NCBI GenBank assembly: GCA_963576735.1
Contig: OY755187.1
Span: forward strand, 14,260,001-14,324,000
Source of the DNA: Bedellia somnulentella
Lineage: Eukaryota; Arthropoda; Insecta; Lepidoptera; Bedelliidae
Direction of reading: 5' to 3'
Length of the DNA: 64,000 bases
This document shows positions 1 to 10,599 of this stretch, in pieces. Position 1 is the first letter of the stretch; the number at the start of each line of letters is the position of its first letter. The notes under the pieces were generated by a model that had not been told where the DNA came from, did not search any database, and was given only the letters and a program-made list of their open reading frames with translations. Position numbers and translations under genes: made by a program.

Positions 1-403
1 CACGAGCCTGTTTTTGATCAATACTCAAGTTGTGCGGAATCCAACGGGAGCAAATTTTTTTTACAGCTAAATGTTCATGAAGTATCTTATGTATGCTCGT
101 CATACTAATGCCCAGAGATGCCTCTATCTCACGATATGTAACATGACGATCTTGAGTTATTAGTTCCCGGACAGCATCGATGTTTTGAGGTACAACGACC
201 GTTTTAGGGCGACCTTCTTTAATTTCATCAGTAAGCTTAGATCGTCCACGATTAAACTCGCTAAACCAGTGATACACAGTGGTCTTTGAGGGTGCTTCAT
301 CCCCAAAAGTTGAAGTAAGCTGATCGATGCACTGTTTTTGAGTTAGACCACGCCGAAAATCGTAAAAAATCATGGCACGAAAATGTTCACGAGTTAAATC
401 CAT
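1..403 (-). CDS. mariner transposase, N-terminal 134 codons (partial at edge)
   Basis: The frame opens at ATG 403-401 in the context CACCATGG and runs off the window with no stop. It encodes the N-terminal DNA-binding part of a mariner transposase: two helix-turn-helix segments (roughly residues 20-55 and 85-112) and the linker motif WIPHNL at 121-126, a variant of the WVPHEL motif typical of mariners. The single base difference from the intact copy (TCA against TCG, both Ser) is silent, so the protein segment is identical to it. Whether the gene is intact cannot be told, because the catalytic domain is outside the window. Confidence 0.9.
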   Translation of the reverse strand, partial: MDLTREHFRAMIFYDFRRGLTQKQCIDQLTSTFGDEAPSKTTVYHWFSEFNRGRSKLTDEIKEGRPKTVVVPQNIDAVRELITQDRHVTYREIEASLGISMTSIHKILHEHLAVKKICSRWIPHNLSIDQKQAR

Positions 404-576
404 GGTGGTGAAGACACGCAATTTTCAAAATGACGCTACGATGTGAAAACAATTGACAGTCACATAAAAATAAATGTATTCTAAAGCTAAAGAGTTCTAT
501 TTTTAAATGATGTAATTACTTTTTAAATTATTGTTCTGTAAGTGGCCAGTTCCGGATACATAAATAGCAGCCCTCG
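1..576 (-). mobile_element. mariner element, family 1, copy 1 (cut by window edge)
   Basis: This is the 5' end of a Tc1/mariner transposon on the minus strand. It matches the complete copy at 42942-44232 base for base by eye, with position x pairing with 43518-x and no indels. The one difference I found is at 311 (43207 in the other copy). The outer end at 576 carries the same terminal inverted repeat, beginning CGAGGGCTGCTATTTATG, and is followed by the target dinucleotide TA at 577-578. The rest of the element, including the catalytic half of the transposase, lies beyond position 1. Near-identity of the copies implies recent transposition of the family. Confidence 0.95.
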
Positions 577-944
577 TACTTCGTTGAAAATATTTATTAT
601 CTTGTGTACCACCGTAATTAAATGTATCATTTAACAAGAATTGCTAATAAGGCGTATTGTGAATTGGTGTTTTAAATACATTCTTAATTAATTAAATTGT
701 GTCAAAATCTTGAACTGGTTCTTGTTTTCTTCCGTTGGAAATGTATCTCAACAAAACGTTTTCATGTAGAATGTTGCCAACACAACATATATGGCTCGAC
801 TGGCACCAACTTATCAGAACTTATGAAACTTCTGACTGTACAGCCTTACTTCATGAATTGTTTCACCTATTGTTTACGCGGCATATTTGTAAAGGGGGTG
901 GCGGAACAATAAACTATTTAATTATTAAGATACCCACCTTTTAT
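577..944. other. AT-rich stretch, nothing recognised
   Basis: This is flanking DNA of the mariner insertion. Short open frames overlap here, but they show no domain, no codon pattern and no start context that would support a gene. Confidence 0.5.
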
Positions 945-1020
945 CACGTGACAGAAGACAGGCCTAACGCCGCTTTTTATGAATACAATGATAAATGATA
1001 AGTAGAACTTAGTCATGTGA
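945..1020 (+). repeat. degraded copy of the CACGTGA repeat (family R)
   Basis: It contains CACGTGACAG..ACAGGCCTAACGCCG, then AGAACTTAGTCATGTGAC. The same word order occurs at 13785-13990 (best copy), 6655-6775, 21632-21770 and 24364-24425. It resembles a repeat widespread in lepidopteran intergenic DNA; its class (SINE or LINE 3' part) cannot be decided from these relics. Confidence 0.5.
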
Positions 1021-1084
1021 CTTTTAAAACGATTTTTCTCTCACTGAACAACGTTTGGAAATAAACCACTCAATTAAAAAAAGC

Positions 1085-1180
1085 CGTAGAGGCGTGGTTG
1101 ATTGGTTCAGGCCTAGAAATCAAGCCTCTCTGCATCAATGATGTGGTCTCCCCACTGAGCTACTAGGTTTGAGTATATCA
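1085..1180 (-). mobile_element. tRNA-derived SINE relic or tRNA pseudogene
   Basis: Read on the minus strand there is a good A box (TAGCTCAGTGGGGAGACC) about 12 bases into the unit. The B-box position (GGCCTGAACCAATC) is badly eroded. It has no convincing cloverleaf, so it is not a functional tRNA. The unit at 29128-29200 has the same A box. Confidence 0.45.
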
Positions 1181-2854
1181 ATATATTCTCTATTATTTAC
1201 GTATTCTTTGAAATAAATGTTTGCGCTCGTTCAATGCTTTTTTACGAACATTTGTATAAACTAAAGATAAAGAACAGCGACTACATAATTCGTCTACTCT
1301 TATGCGATAACAAAATAACTACCTATATTTTGTTAGACTTGCAAAAATGTCTCGTAAAGAGTTCGGACTGTGAATAATGTTTTGAGTGCTGAATATTGTA
1401 AAGTTGACAATGACGGCTGTCGCCAAGGGTCGCTCATTTCAGGTAAATGGTTCGGAAAACATTTAGATAATACCTTTGAGAGCGATCGCTTTAATACCGG
1501 ATTAGAGGGCTAAAGTATTGATTGCTTGCCTTAATTTGTTGATACGATAGACCTCTTGTAGATCGATGGTGCCCGGGTCTATTAGGAAAACGAATTAAGT
1601 AATTTTAATTAAATTTAAAGTAAGGTTCTTTTTTATACGTAAATCGTAAGGACGAGCAAGTTAGAATTATCTTCTGCTAAACGCTGTTTGTGTGGCAATT
1701 TTATTGACGTTTTTCAGTAATTTTTGATAGTTTGTTATTCAATTTAAAAATACCAAATTCGAGACGGTTCATTCATGATGGCTGGTTCTTGTAGTTCAAT
1801 GTAGTATACTGTTTACATGTTCAGTGTAGAGGGTAATTTTTGTATTTTTAAATAAAAAGTAAAATAGCTTTGTTTTTCAGTGAAGGATATAAAGTAAAAC
1901 TGCAGTTTAAGAACCGGTACTATGTAAAACATGACAATTAAACAAATAAAATAAATAATTTCTTTATTGACTAACAATCATACATAACACACCTTAATAT
2001 TTGTACAAAGAATAAAATTATTATTAATTATTTTTTAATACCATTTACAAATTGAAATTGTATGTGAAAAGTACATTTAAATCAAAAATATTTGTGATAA
2101 TCAGGAGATTACTTGTAGTTTACTATAATAACAATGATATGTAAACATTTAAAAGAAGTATGATGCAGATGTTTTTTATTCGATGATAAACATGAATATA
2201 TATATTTATCTAATGAAAGTGACGACCTCTCTCACAACTCATCTCATAAAATATTATTTATCTAATATTTTTTTTTATCAAACATTAGAAACCGATTGAC
2301 TTTACAAAAGACGCGGTATGCGCGTGCGCTTAGTTCTACTCCATCGAGTACATTCGAGGGAAATCGATATCGACGTCGTTTATTATATGCTCCGTCGCGC
2401 TAACTGTCAAGTTAACACGTGCTTCACTCGTCAAATTGTTTATACGTGATCTCTTCGGTAGGTTTGCTCCCCTGGTACTTTAGAGGCGTGTGTTTCCGGT
2501 TGAAAGTGATTGCCATTCTGAATGATGTGACTACTTTTTCAGATTTAATGTAATGTGTAATGTATGTAGATTTGTTGGTAATTTTAGCCATTCTAATAGG
2601 GAGGTATTCTAAGGAGATAGGAGAAAAATCCTATTTTTTCGTAATAAAGGTTTTTTATAATCTGAATTCACTTAATTACACTATAACACCTACACGATGA
2701 GTTTAAAATATATAATTTAATTCGGCAAATGTTGGGGTTTTTGTTATCAATTTGTCAAATGGTTTTTAAGTCAACTTGATATGATTGTATCACTTGGTAT
2801 CGGAAAAATATTCTAAATTTTAGGTTCATTTTAAGTTTTTTTATTATTATTTGT
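1181..2854. other. intergenic or intronic DNA, nothing recognised
   Basis: AT-rich sequence without a credible gene. A short GC-richer patch at about 2310-2500 contains GCGCGTGCGC and a palindromic ATCGATATCGA, and might be regulatory, but nothing in it is diagnostic. Confidence 0.4.
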
Positions 2855-3068
2855 TTTAAATTGTTAAAAGAGACTTACAGAGCCAATGTGGACGGTAATG
2901 TTAGTAGAGGACGACCACGGACTACACATTTAGCTCAAAAAGAGAATGTGCTTAAACAGACACGCGTCCGATGTGTGAGGAATAAAAGGGTATACATGAA
3001 AAGATTTATGAACGTGAGAGAAGCTCGAGAGGTGTCCGTATCGTATAAATTGGGAACGAACGACATCA
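2855..3068 (+). mobile_element. LINE-A relic: C-terminal ORF2 coding remnant
   Basis: The plus frame from 2861 reads YRANVDGNVSRGRPRTTH.. and then ..NKRVYMKRFMNVREARE. The GNVSRGRPR block and the later NKR.. / MNV.EARE blocks recur in the relics at 8000, 17188 and 26938, so this is the C-terminal tail of one non-LTR retrotransposon family. The coding part ends near 3045, next to the M1 MITE, and the expected 3' tail is missing. No intact reverse transcriptase is present in the window. Confidence 0.6.
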
Positions 3069-3073
3069 GAAGG

Positions 3074-3205
3074 GCAAGCACGAGCGGTGTTTAAACTAGT
3101 TATCGCGTGCGATAAAGTAGCCATCTCTTACACACTTACTTAGTATCGTATACTGCCATCTCATTCTAACCGTTATCGTGTCGATAAAATAGCGCTCGTG
3201 CTTGC
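3074..3205. mobile_element. M1 MITE, copy 1
   Basis: A 132-bp element with perfect 13-bp inverted ends, GCAAGCACGAGCG at 3074-3086 and its complement at 3193-3205. Interior words such as TAGTTATCGCGTG, AGTATCGTATACTG and CATCTCATTC recur at 6499 and 10895. There is no coding capacity, so it depends on a transposase elsewhere. I could not define the target duplication. Confidence 0.65.
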
Positions 3206-3637
3206 TCTACAGATCGATCGATCGATTTTAATTTAATTACCTTGTTAATATTTTCTGCATTTGGTTATCTTCTAACACAAATTCATTTCCTTGTTACTTT
3301 TAATTAACGTGCGTAATATGGCAGTTATGTATTATAATTATCGCTTATAATCTACGTTGAGAAAACATCGCCCACGTACCTCGGAGAAGGCAATCAACGT
3401 AAGATGATAGCTCCATTGTAATCTCAACGCCTTTAATCAAAAACTATTCAGGAGTTCTATAAGTGGCGCTAAATTTCACAAAGATTGAGCAGTGTTTCGT
3501 TTACACGAAATTTTGAAAATTGGTATGTAAAGCCAGTTGAGTTTGCTTTAAGATTTGGCGGAGTCGGAGATTCAAACATCCAACAAGAATGAATATATAT
3601 ATATATATTTTCATTATTCACTAAAGACGACAGCCAT
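3206..3637. other. short repeat relics and simple sequence
   Basis: Contains GATCGATCGATCGA near 3213. At about 3445-3475, ACTATTCAGGAGTTCTATAA resembles a word inside the Helitron relic at 21065, so a decayed Helitron fragment is likely. An (AT)n run lies at 3594-3608. No gene is visible. Confidence 0.4.
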
Positions 3638-3766
3638 AGCGGAGTGGGTAGGTGACTAGCTTCTCGGTCCGCGGGTTGCGGGTTCGATCCCCGCTGAGGG
3701 CAACATTTATGTGATAAGCATGAATGATAATTTCTTAGTTTTGGGTTTTATTTATGTGTAATATAT
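3638..3766 (+). mobile_element. tRNA-derived SINE
   Basis: The head has an A box (TAGCGGAGTGGGTAGG) and a strong B box (GGTTCGATCCC), giving an internal RNA polymerase III promoter. After the head comes GAGGGCAACATTTATGTGAT and an AT-rich body, the arrangement of common lepidopteran tRNA-SINEs. The 3' end abuts Helitron H1 at 3777. The cloverleaf is not good enough for a functional tRNA. Confidence 0.65.
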
Positions 3767-3924
3767 ACTCGTAATACTAGCTTTTTGCCCGCGACTACGT
3801 CCGCGTGAAAAATATTTTTTGCCTCCGGTTTACATCCAAAATACCAAAACACTATCTTAACTTCTGTTTTTTTATATTTATATTCCCGCGTTGTAATAGA
3901 TATAAAGCACATTGAGGCTTTTTA

Positions 3925-4062
3925 AGTGATTATTGGGCGATGCAGGTGGAGACCCATTTGACTACCTTTTCCCCATTCAACTTCCAAAAGTGGATAAAGA
4001 ATTACTATCTCTGTAGCTATGGCTACCCTTTTTTAGGATTTATAGCCGTTAGTATATACCTA
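3925..4062 (+). mobile_element. 5'-truncated S1 SINE inside Helitron H1 copy 1
   Basis: It begins inside the S1 consensus at GGCTTTTTAAGTGATT, continues GGGCGATGCAGGTGGAGACC, and ends GGATTTATAGCCGTTAGTATA. The same truncated fragment sits at the same place in Helitron copy 2 (24808-24965) but not in copy 3, so it was carried by the Helitron and did not insert twice. Confidence 0.75.
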
Positions 4063-4624
4063 CTCATGAATGATTGATAGATGAATTTCAAATATTCTTT
4101 TTGGTAGTGGTTATATCAGTCAATCGTATGAATTTTCGAATTTCTAAATACAGAAATGTCAAAAATCTGTATACTATATTTCAATCCCTTAGGGGGTTCC
4201 AAAAAACATTTTTAATTGTTGATAAGAATCATGAAACAGAGCGTTTTGTATCAAGTTTCTATGTTCAAAAATGAGAATATCTTTAGTAAGTATGGATAGC
4301 AGTTATGCGCTGCGGTGTCGGCCCGCTGCTGCCCCCTACCTACACTGACCGTTGGTGATGTGTGAGATCTTACAAACTATGCATTAGTACTTAAACAGAA
4401 TATTAATTTATGCGTAAGTATAGCATGATATATCTATGGGGTATTAGTTTAAAAATAGTTAATAAAACTTATAAACATATTCTCAGACCCACCAAATAAA
4501 TAAGCAAAATTCATACAATATACTTTCAATTATCTTTATTCATACATATTCGCATAGTCGAATGTAAAAAAGAAGGAATAGTGCTTCTTATTATTCTAAG
4601 CTAACACAAAAGCAAAAAAAAAAC
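4063..4624. other. extra segment carried by H1 copies 1 and 2
   Basis: The part from 4063 to about 4310 aligns with the complement of 24790-24000 once the MITE there is removed: shared words include CATGAATGATTGAT, TACAGAAATG and AAGAATCATGAAACA. It is absent from H1 copy 3. It has no coding potential I can support. Confidence 0.6.
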
Positions 4625-4712
4625 ACAAAAAGATTGTGATCCTCGAGATTCGAACCTGGGTCTTCCGTTCGATTAGTAGTAATCAAACGCTATACCGCTA
4701 CGCCACGAAGAC
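4625..4712 (-). mobile_element. tRNA-like sequence (tRNA-derived SINE head) inside H1
   Basis: On the minus strand there are an A box (TGGCGTAGCGGTATAGCG) and a B box (GGTTCGAATCTC). A 7-bp acceptor stem can form (GTCTTCG with CGAGGAT, using G-T wobbles). The anticodon arm is not canonical: the loop is too long. I read it as a SINE head or tRNA pseudogene, not a working tRNA. Confidence 0.5.
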
Positions 4713-5198
4713 GTTAGTGTTGACATCAAATTTTTGATAAGCTATGTATCTAGTAGTCATACTATTGACAAACAATTAAATGGACATTTATTTAGAGGAA
4801 AATGGATGAAACCCTTATTTTTTCCAAAAAGACTATTAATGAAAGGTCTGATAAAGTTGTTCGATTAAAAAATGAATCGTGTAAATATGGGGAGTTTTGG
4901 GATGGATGTAAATAAGTTATGTATCTTTGATGGTCCTGTCGGAACCCTTGCGAAATCCGGGATAATTATCCTATATGTTGGCCAGGTGTAGAAGCTACAT
5001 TCAAACCAAATTTTATCAAGATCCATCTGGTAGAATTAAGGTGATGAAGGACATACAGATTACAGACAGAAAGACAGACAGACAGAGTCATTTTTTCAAA
5101 AAGCGCAACGTTAGCTTCAGTATCGAAAATTAAACATATTCCACCGGTTTTTTTTCAATGTACAGTTTTGACTCGGTACAGTCTTATTATAGTATAGA

Positions 5199-6121
5199 TA
5201 AAATATCGTTGAGTTAGTATCCTATAATAGAAGTCTTACTTACTTAGATGAGGTACCAACGCACTGTGGGCAGGACAGGTCGGTATCGGATCGAAAATAT
5301 ATAACTTCATGAGTTTTTGTCCTAAAGTGATGAAATTTGGTACATATATGCAGTAAGGTGTGGATATTCAAATAATGTATAATTTGTAATTTAAAAAAAA
5401 AAAAAAATTTTTTTTTTTGTTTTTTTTTATACTTACGCAAAATAAGTGCAAACTTGATAATATACCCTCGTTATCAATGAATATTAATTAATTTTGAACG
5501 GTGGTAAACCGCAAAAGATACCGATTTTCTGTTCCGTCCTTTATAACATTCTTGCTGATATTTTCCAAAACCGCAAACATCCGCAGCTGATTTTTTTTTT
5601 GTTGTGTTATAGAATAGTTAGACTATCAATTAACACAAATTGTAGCGCGTGGGGAGACGTGGGTAATAATGAAAACCTTCGACGAAAAAAATAAATCAGT
5701 GAAAAATATGGTATGTCACTTTTTAAGTACCTACTGATACATTTGTCGCTTTTTTAGAAATCAATGACATGTATTCTAATAAACATGAAATAAGCTTTCC
5801 AAAAATGTATAATACTGCATATGGGTAGCAAATATTTCTTTCACAATATGGTTTTGAAATACGTGTACACAAAGATATAAGTTTGGTACTCCTATGTTGT
5901 ATATATACTTTCTACACATGAAAAATAATGTCATTTTGTGCAATTTTGTGAAAAAACGTAATGAATATTATATAACGATTACTAGAGAACCAAATAAAAT
6001 AACCATATTAGACAAATTATGATATTCGTAAAAAGTATTTTCGATATGCTCTTGTTCTACCGTTTTCCACAGTGCAACGTCTCAATTAAGTTTATCATAA
6101 ACATCTCATCTCGTTTACAAG
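5199..6121. other. AT-rich stretch with homopolymer tracts
   Basis: Contains a run of 15 A and then T tracts at about 5394-5430. The word TAGATGAGGTACCAAC at 5246 recurs at 6297. No gene or recognisable element. Confidence 0.4.
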
Positions 6122-6420
6122 TCACAAACTTTTGCCATTAATATATTCGTAGTTTTAGTATTTACTCAGTTTGAAACGCTGCCCTGTGTTCATATGTAAG
6201 TTTTTTACAAGTCTTACTTAGTTTGGGGCTAACTTGATCTATGTTTAATATGTCCGTATACATTTATTTATATATATTTATTTATTATTTGTATATAGAT
6301 GAGGTACCAACATCTCTTCTTAGTTTAACATAAACATACAGTCAAAAACTTTTGCAATTAATATATTCGTAGCTTTAGTATTTACTCAGTTTGAAAAGCT
6401 GCCCTGTGTTGATATGTAAG
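6122..6420 (+). repeat. 79-bp direct repeat, two copies 220 bp apart
   Basis: Segments 6122-6200 and 6342-6420 align without gaps with about four mismatches, starting TCA(C/A)AAACTTTTGC.ATTAAT and ending CTGCCCTGTGTT.ATATGTAAG. The intervening 141 bp are unrelated AT-rich DNA. Confidence 0.7.
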
Positions 6421-6498
6421 CTGAAGTAGAACTCAACTCAAATTATCGTTCATGCTGTAAATCCTGGAAAGCAGATGTAATTTTATATCGCCTACATA

Positions 6499-6632
6499 GC
6501 TAGTACGAGCGACCTTTTAACTAGATATCGCGTGGTATAAAACAGCTATCTCTTTCGTACATAGTTAGTATCGTATACTGTCATCTCATTCAAACCGATG
6601 TCGCGACTAGAAAATAGCGCTCTTTCTAGGTC
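6499..6632. mobile_element. M1 MITE, copy 2
   Basis: Same ends and interior as the copy at 3074: GCTAGTACGAGCGACC at the left, TAGCGCTCTTTCTAGG at the right, with ATATCGCGTGG, AGTATCGTATACTG and CATCTCATTC inside. The right end has decayed. Confidence 0.6.
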
Positions 6633-6654
6633 TCTTGGTGTTTAGTGTCCTCGT

Positions 6655-6775
6655 TTAGCTTGCACAATGTATTCACATGATTTTGGCTTAACGTCGTTTT
6701 AGTATGACAACACTGTCTCATGACTAAGTACATCTCAGTCATGTGTGTTTCCCCGTGATGTTTTCCATAATCGTT
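6655..6775 (+). repeat. family R relic
   Basis: Contains ACACTGTCTCATGACTAAGT, then CTCAGTCATGTGTGTTTCC and GTGATGTTTTCC, matching the 3' part of the best copy at 13785-13990. Confidence 0.5.
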
Positions 6776-6799
6776 ACCCTTGATAAATTAACTACACAT

Positions 6800-7030
6800 T
6801 TGCCGTATAGTGTCGGTTTAGAATTTCACTACCCTTTTCTACCCACGGGTGTCGTAGGAGGCGTCTAAGGTTATTGGGGTTTTTAAAGTGGTTTTCGGGC
6901 GATGCGGTTGGGAACCCCTCACTAACGATACTTTATTTCTACCATCTTGTCCCCTATGAACTTCCAAGTGTGGCTGAGGAGATTCTAGCTTTAAACCTCT
7001 GGCTACCCTGGCTATATGTATGTACAGTTG
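6800..7030 (+). mobile_element. S1 SINE copy
   Basis: Starts TAGTGTCGGTTTAGAATTTC and includes GGGCGATGCGGTTGGGAACC and CTGGCTACCC, ending in TATATGTATGTA. It belongs to the subtype with CCCACGGGTGTCGTA near the 5' end. A 124-codon open frame crossing it is a by-product of the repeat: a similar peptide appears in the copy at 8211. Confidence 0.75.
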
Positions 7031-7999
7031 ACTTATACCATATTGGTGTAGATAGGCCCGTCTCAGGATTAAAATTCACAAATCTCTGCATGAAAATCAG
7101 TTTTTATCTTACTAAGCCACCAAGATTTTATTGTAGACTAAGACCATTGAACAAATTGGGATTAGTTCCAATTTATTTCGATTTGTGCAGTTATTCGAAC
7201 ATGCACTCTCGATTAATCGACGAAATGACGTTAAGCGGGAGTAAATGAATTTCCTTTCCATTTATCGCTGACGTGTGGCGTTAAAGCGCTTTCCTGCCGC
7301 ACATCCCTCGAGCGACTCGACTAATCGATACCATAACATTTGCTTATTGGCGCGGCTGTTTTATTTCTACGTCCGTAATGAATGAGACTTCCTGCTTACT
7401 TAAGAATGCCTGGTAAAACGAGATTACATTACATTATTTAACATCACGTCTTCCTTACATTATTATTATTATATACTTGGATGTTTGACATTCATCCAAC
7501 TAAATCAGATCTATACATTAATTGATTTGTCCATCAGTCTTCATACGAAGTGTTACATGTATTTTGAAGTATTTAAAGGAAACACACAGAAATAGATAGA
7601 TAAATTTACCGCGATACTTTTATAAACAATTTTGTCTCTTTTATTCAGTCATTGAAACTAAACCTGCTACATTTTGAAATGAGTTATCTTACTGGCGAGC
7701 ATGCACAGACCACAGTGCTCAAGAACGTAATGAATTATTAAATAGGAGCCGCCTACCTTTCTATGATATTACTGAATCCGGCCGTTGCGGCCCATTTAGC
7801 CTAACGTCTACGTTACTACGTTGTAACGGCCCTCCTACCCTAAATATTAAGTTATTTGTGTCAAAACAGAACCTTTACTGACGCTAATAGGATTGACCTT
7901 ATAAAAGTGTCTGTATAAATATATCTATCTACCTGACTTTGCTTTTATATTATACTATGCTTATTCATTGAGCTAGTAAAAAAAACAAGTGCAATATTG
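7031..7999. other. no gene seen
   Basis: Mixed sequence with GC-richer spots at 7260-7330 and 7770-7840. Nothing diagnostic of a gene, RNA or mobile element. Confidence 0.4.
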
Positions 8000-8175
8000 A
8001 AGAATGTTAAGGTGTATTGGGCACATGGAGTAGATGGATGAAAGTAATGTAGCGAAAGAGATATGTAGAGCCAATTTGGGTGGTATTGTTTGTAAAGGAT
8101 GGCCACGATTGAAAACGTTCCTACAAAGGCGGGAGTCAGAAGTGTGAATTATAGGAAAACACTCACACATGTCAA
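8000..8175 (+). mobile_element. LINE-A relic, upstream part
   Basis: The plus strand reads, with breaks, ..MDESNVAKEICRANLGG.. then a GW(P)R block like GRPR. This is the conserved C-terminal region also seen at 2861 and, more decayed, at 17188. It appears to be split from its 3' end (8490-8590) by the S1 insertion at 8211. Confidence 0.6.
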
Positions 8176-8210
8176 GCTGGATATATGACAGCAAAAATAG
8201 TTCAAACGTT

Positions 8211-8475
8211 AAATTATGCCGTGTAGTGCTGTCTTAGAATGTCACTACCCCTTTCTACCCACGGGTGTCGTAAGAAGCGACAAAGAGTATGGGGTTTTTA
8301 AAGTGGTTTTTGGGCGATGCGGTTGGAGAACCATCACCAACGATACTTTATTTCTACCATCTTCTCCCCTATCATCTTCCAAATGTGGCTGTGGAGTTTC
8401 TGGCTCTGACATTCTTGCTACCCCTCTTTGGGATTTATAGCCGTGAGTATATGTTTGTATGTACGCATGTAAATT
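8211..8475 (+). mobile_element. S1 SINE, nearly full length
   Basis: Starts TGCCGTGTAGTGCTGTCTTA and has CCCACGGGTGTCGTAAGAAG, GGGCGATGCGGTTGGAGAAC, and the tail GGGATTTATAGCCGTGAGTA followed by TATGTTTGTATG. Same subtype as the copy at 6800. It is inserted within a LINE-A relic. Confidence 0.85.
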
Positions 8476-8489
8476 TCGAATTTCCATCA

Positions 8490-8590
8490 ACTTACACGTG
8501 TCCTAGGTTACAAAGAAGTTTGTCAAGATGATACAAAGTGGCGATCGATAGTCATTCTACCCTGTGGGAAGTAATAGCATAAATATAGGA
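8490..8590 (+). mobile_element. LINE-A relic, 3' end
   Basis: Contains ATACAAAGTGGCGATCGATA then GTCATTCTACCC..GGGAAGTAATAGCATAAATA, the 3' untranslated stretch that precedes the TATG tail in other LINE-A copies (17340, 45570, 52530). Confidence 0.6.
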
Positions 8591-8995
8591 AAGTAAATAT
8601 TTAAATGATAAATTTATATTCATTTGTTCCTGCTGTACTATTTTCTTAATTTAAAACATGAATATATATATATGAATACATAACAGATTTATGTTAATAA
8701 TTCTCTATCGAGTATAAGAACTTATTAAATATCAATGTTTCGATTTCATGTAAGTAAAATCTTTGTATTGGATTAGGCGGCCCTCAGCACTAAGTGATAT
8801 AGCAATTATTTATCGTCCGTTGTGTTTACCAATATGTTTACCGAAGGCTTGGCTTTATACGGAACCTCTGTACATAAACCAAACACGATTCTACGCTATA
8901 TGAAATGTTTCGGAGGGTTTGTTTGCAGTGATGATAACTAGCTGTGTCCTATACTGCGGTTTTATTTGAAATGAACCTGAAGCATTTATATATGT
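8591..8995. other. no gene seen
   Basis: AT-rich with a short (TA)n run near 8661. Nothing recognised. Confidence 0.4.
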
Positions 8996-9233
8996 TTACA
9001 TACATACATATACTGACTGCATAAATCCCAAAAAGGGGTAGCCAGAGCTTCAGAGCCAGAAACTCCTCAGCCACATTTGGAAGTTGATAGGGGAGGAGAT
9101 GGTAGAAATAAAGTATAATTGGTGATGGGTGGATGGATGGATTGGTGATCAGCATCGCCCAAAAACCACTTTGAAAAGCTCCATACCCTTTGTCGCCTCT
9201 TACGGCACCCGTGGGTAGAAAGGGGTAAAGGGG
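8996..9233 (-). mobile_element. S1 SINE copy with small internal duplication
   Basis: Minus-strand S1. The tail is at the left (ACATACATACATATACTGAC), the 5' region at the right (GCACCCGTGGGTAGAAAGGG). The middle holds an extra GGATGGATGGATT stretch and repeats GGTGAT, a local slippage expansion. Confidence 0.8.
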
Positions 9234-10599
9234 AAAAATATATATTTTATGTTTTGTAAACATACCGGTTTGATATTTGATTTCAAAAATAAAATTAATA
9301 TTTTGTCAGCCTGCAATGATAAAGAAAGTCATCAACTAAATGAATACTGTTTATCCTTATTACTTCAGCTCCGTTTTAGTTATCTAAAAAATTTGTAATT
9401 ATTATTTTATTGCCAGATTTTTTTCAGATTGATAGCGTACGTATTTTTCAATTATCACTTAGTAATTTATTACACTTACTAGTAGCGAAACACTAGAGGT
9501 AATACAAACTAAACTAGAGTTTGAGCCAAATATTCTAAATGGACTTAATTTTATAGTAATACTATTAGTATCGACCGGTATATGTCTGTCTGCTTACCTC
9601 GCTAATGGTTGCTATCCAGCCATTAGTACTTGATGTTAGGTATTTAGGTGTGTTATTTTAAAGCTTATTACTTTGTTAATAACAGGTTGTACTACCAGCG
9701 TTCGTTATTATTGGTAAATTCAACTGATTTATACATTGCGTGCAGTATCGATGACCATGATGGACATTTGAGTAGGCTTTAGGGGTATTAGAATAGCTGC
9801 CACATACACACCTTAGCAGCGTTGGAGGTTTAAAAGTCATTTTTCAGCTGTAAATAAGTATCTTCGGCTGTTATTATTTAAGCTGTTTCTGAATTTTACA
9901 ATATTAACTAACTAAACTTAACTTCAGATTGCCTAAAATTTTGTGTACCTTGAGTGACTTGACTAATCCATCATATAGATTTTTAGGTTCTTATTTATTT
10001 TAAGAGGTATACTTAAATTGATATTTTTAAATAATTGTAATTAGTTGAACATTGAAATGTAATCGCATTAGATTTTTTCCTGTAAAGATTTTTTTAGGGT
10101 AAATAAATGAATAAAAAAAAAAGGCTTTTGAAGAATAAATATTTTGTTCCACTAAGTGTGGACACAGCACCAGGGCGGCGGCGCGTCATAGGCGCGGCTT
10201 CGTGACTAGCAGTCATAAAGTGGTTATATTCCTGAGATACTATGGGACCCTGGTGTTGTAATAAATGACCGCCTCATTCATTAGCATATTTTACTATATT
10301 AGGGGTGAATCTTCTTATGGGCAGCCAATCCGATTTTATAAAATTATGTAATTCATTCTATGTATCAGAATCTTGAGCACACATCTAACGTCTTGAGTTT
10401 ACACTTTATGCAATACTTATATAAGTTGTTGCCATTATCCTCTTAAGTTTAGCATGAGTTTAGAGACGTATATCTTAGCTTCTTAAAACTTGAATATAAT
10501 AATATACATATTATCGACTTAATCTGATGCAAACCACACTACTTTTGTTGCAAAAAAAATATTTTCGAACCCATTGTCTTTAAATAGACGTAGTTCTTA
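9234..10599. other. no gene seen
   Basis: AT-rich. Short GC-rich spot at 10165-10210 (CAGGGCGGCGGCGCGTCATA). Nothing that can be named. Confidence 0.4.

Larger units (their letters stand above)
3777..5198 (-). mobile_element. non-autonomous Helitron H1, copy 1
   Basis: On the minus strand the element starts TCTATACT (5198) and ends ..CGCGGGCAAAAAGCTAG (3777). It lies between host A and T, the AT insertion site of Helitrons. Helitrons replicate by a rolling-circle mechanism; no Rep/helicase is encoded here. Copy 3 at 54489-55296 matches both outer parts (3777-3925 and about 4737-5198). This copy carries roughly 800 bp of extra sequence in the middle, including an S1 fragment and a tRNA-like segment. 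The CAGACAGACAG run near 5070 is also present in copy 3. Confidence 0.85.

Noticed and set aside
1429..1450. CTCATTTCAG/GTAAATGG as a ratchet site
   Set aside because: No real pyrimidine tract upstream and a weak donor.
5394..5430. Poly(A)/poly(T) junction as a processed pseudogene tail
   Set aside because: No coding-like sequence next to it on either strand; simple homopolymer expansion is enough.
6874..8531. Similar peptides (MGFLKWF.GDAVG..) encoded at 6874 and 8289, looking like a conserved small protein family
   Set aside because: Both frames lie in S1 SINE copies. The likeness is that of the repeat DNA, other S1 copies break the frame, and the same DNA is present in both orientations.
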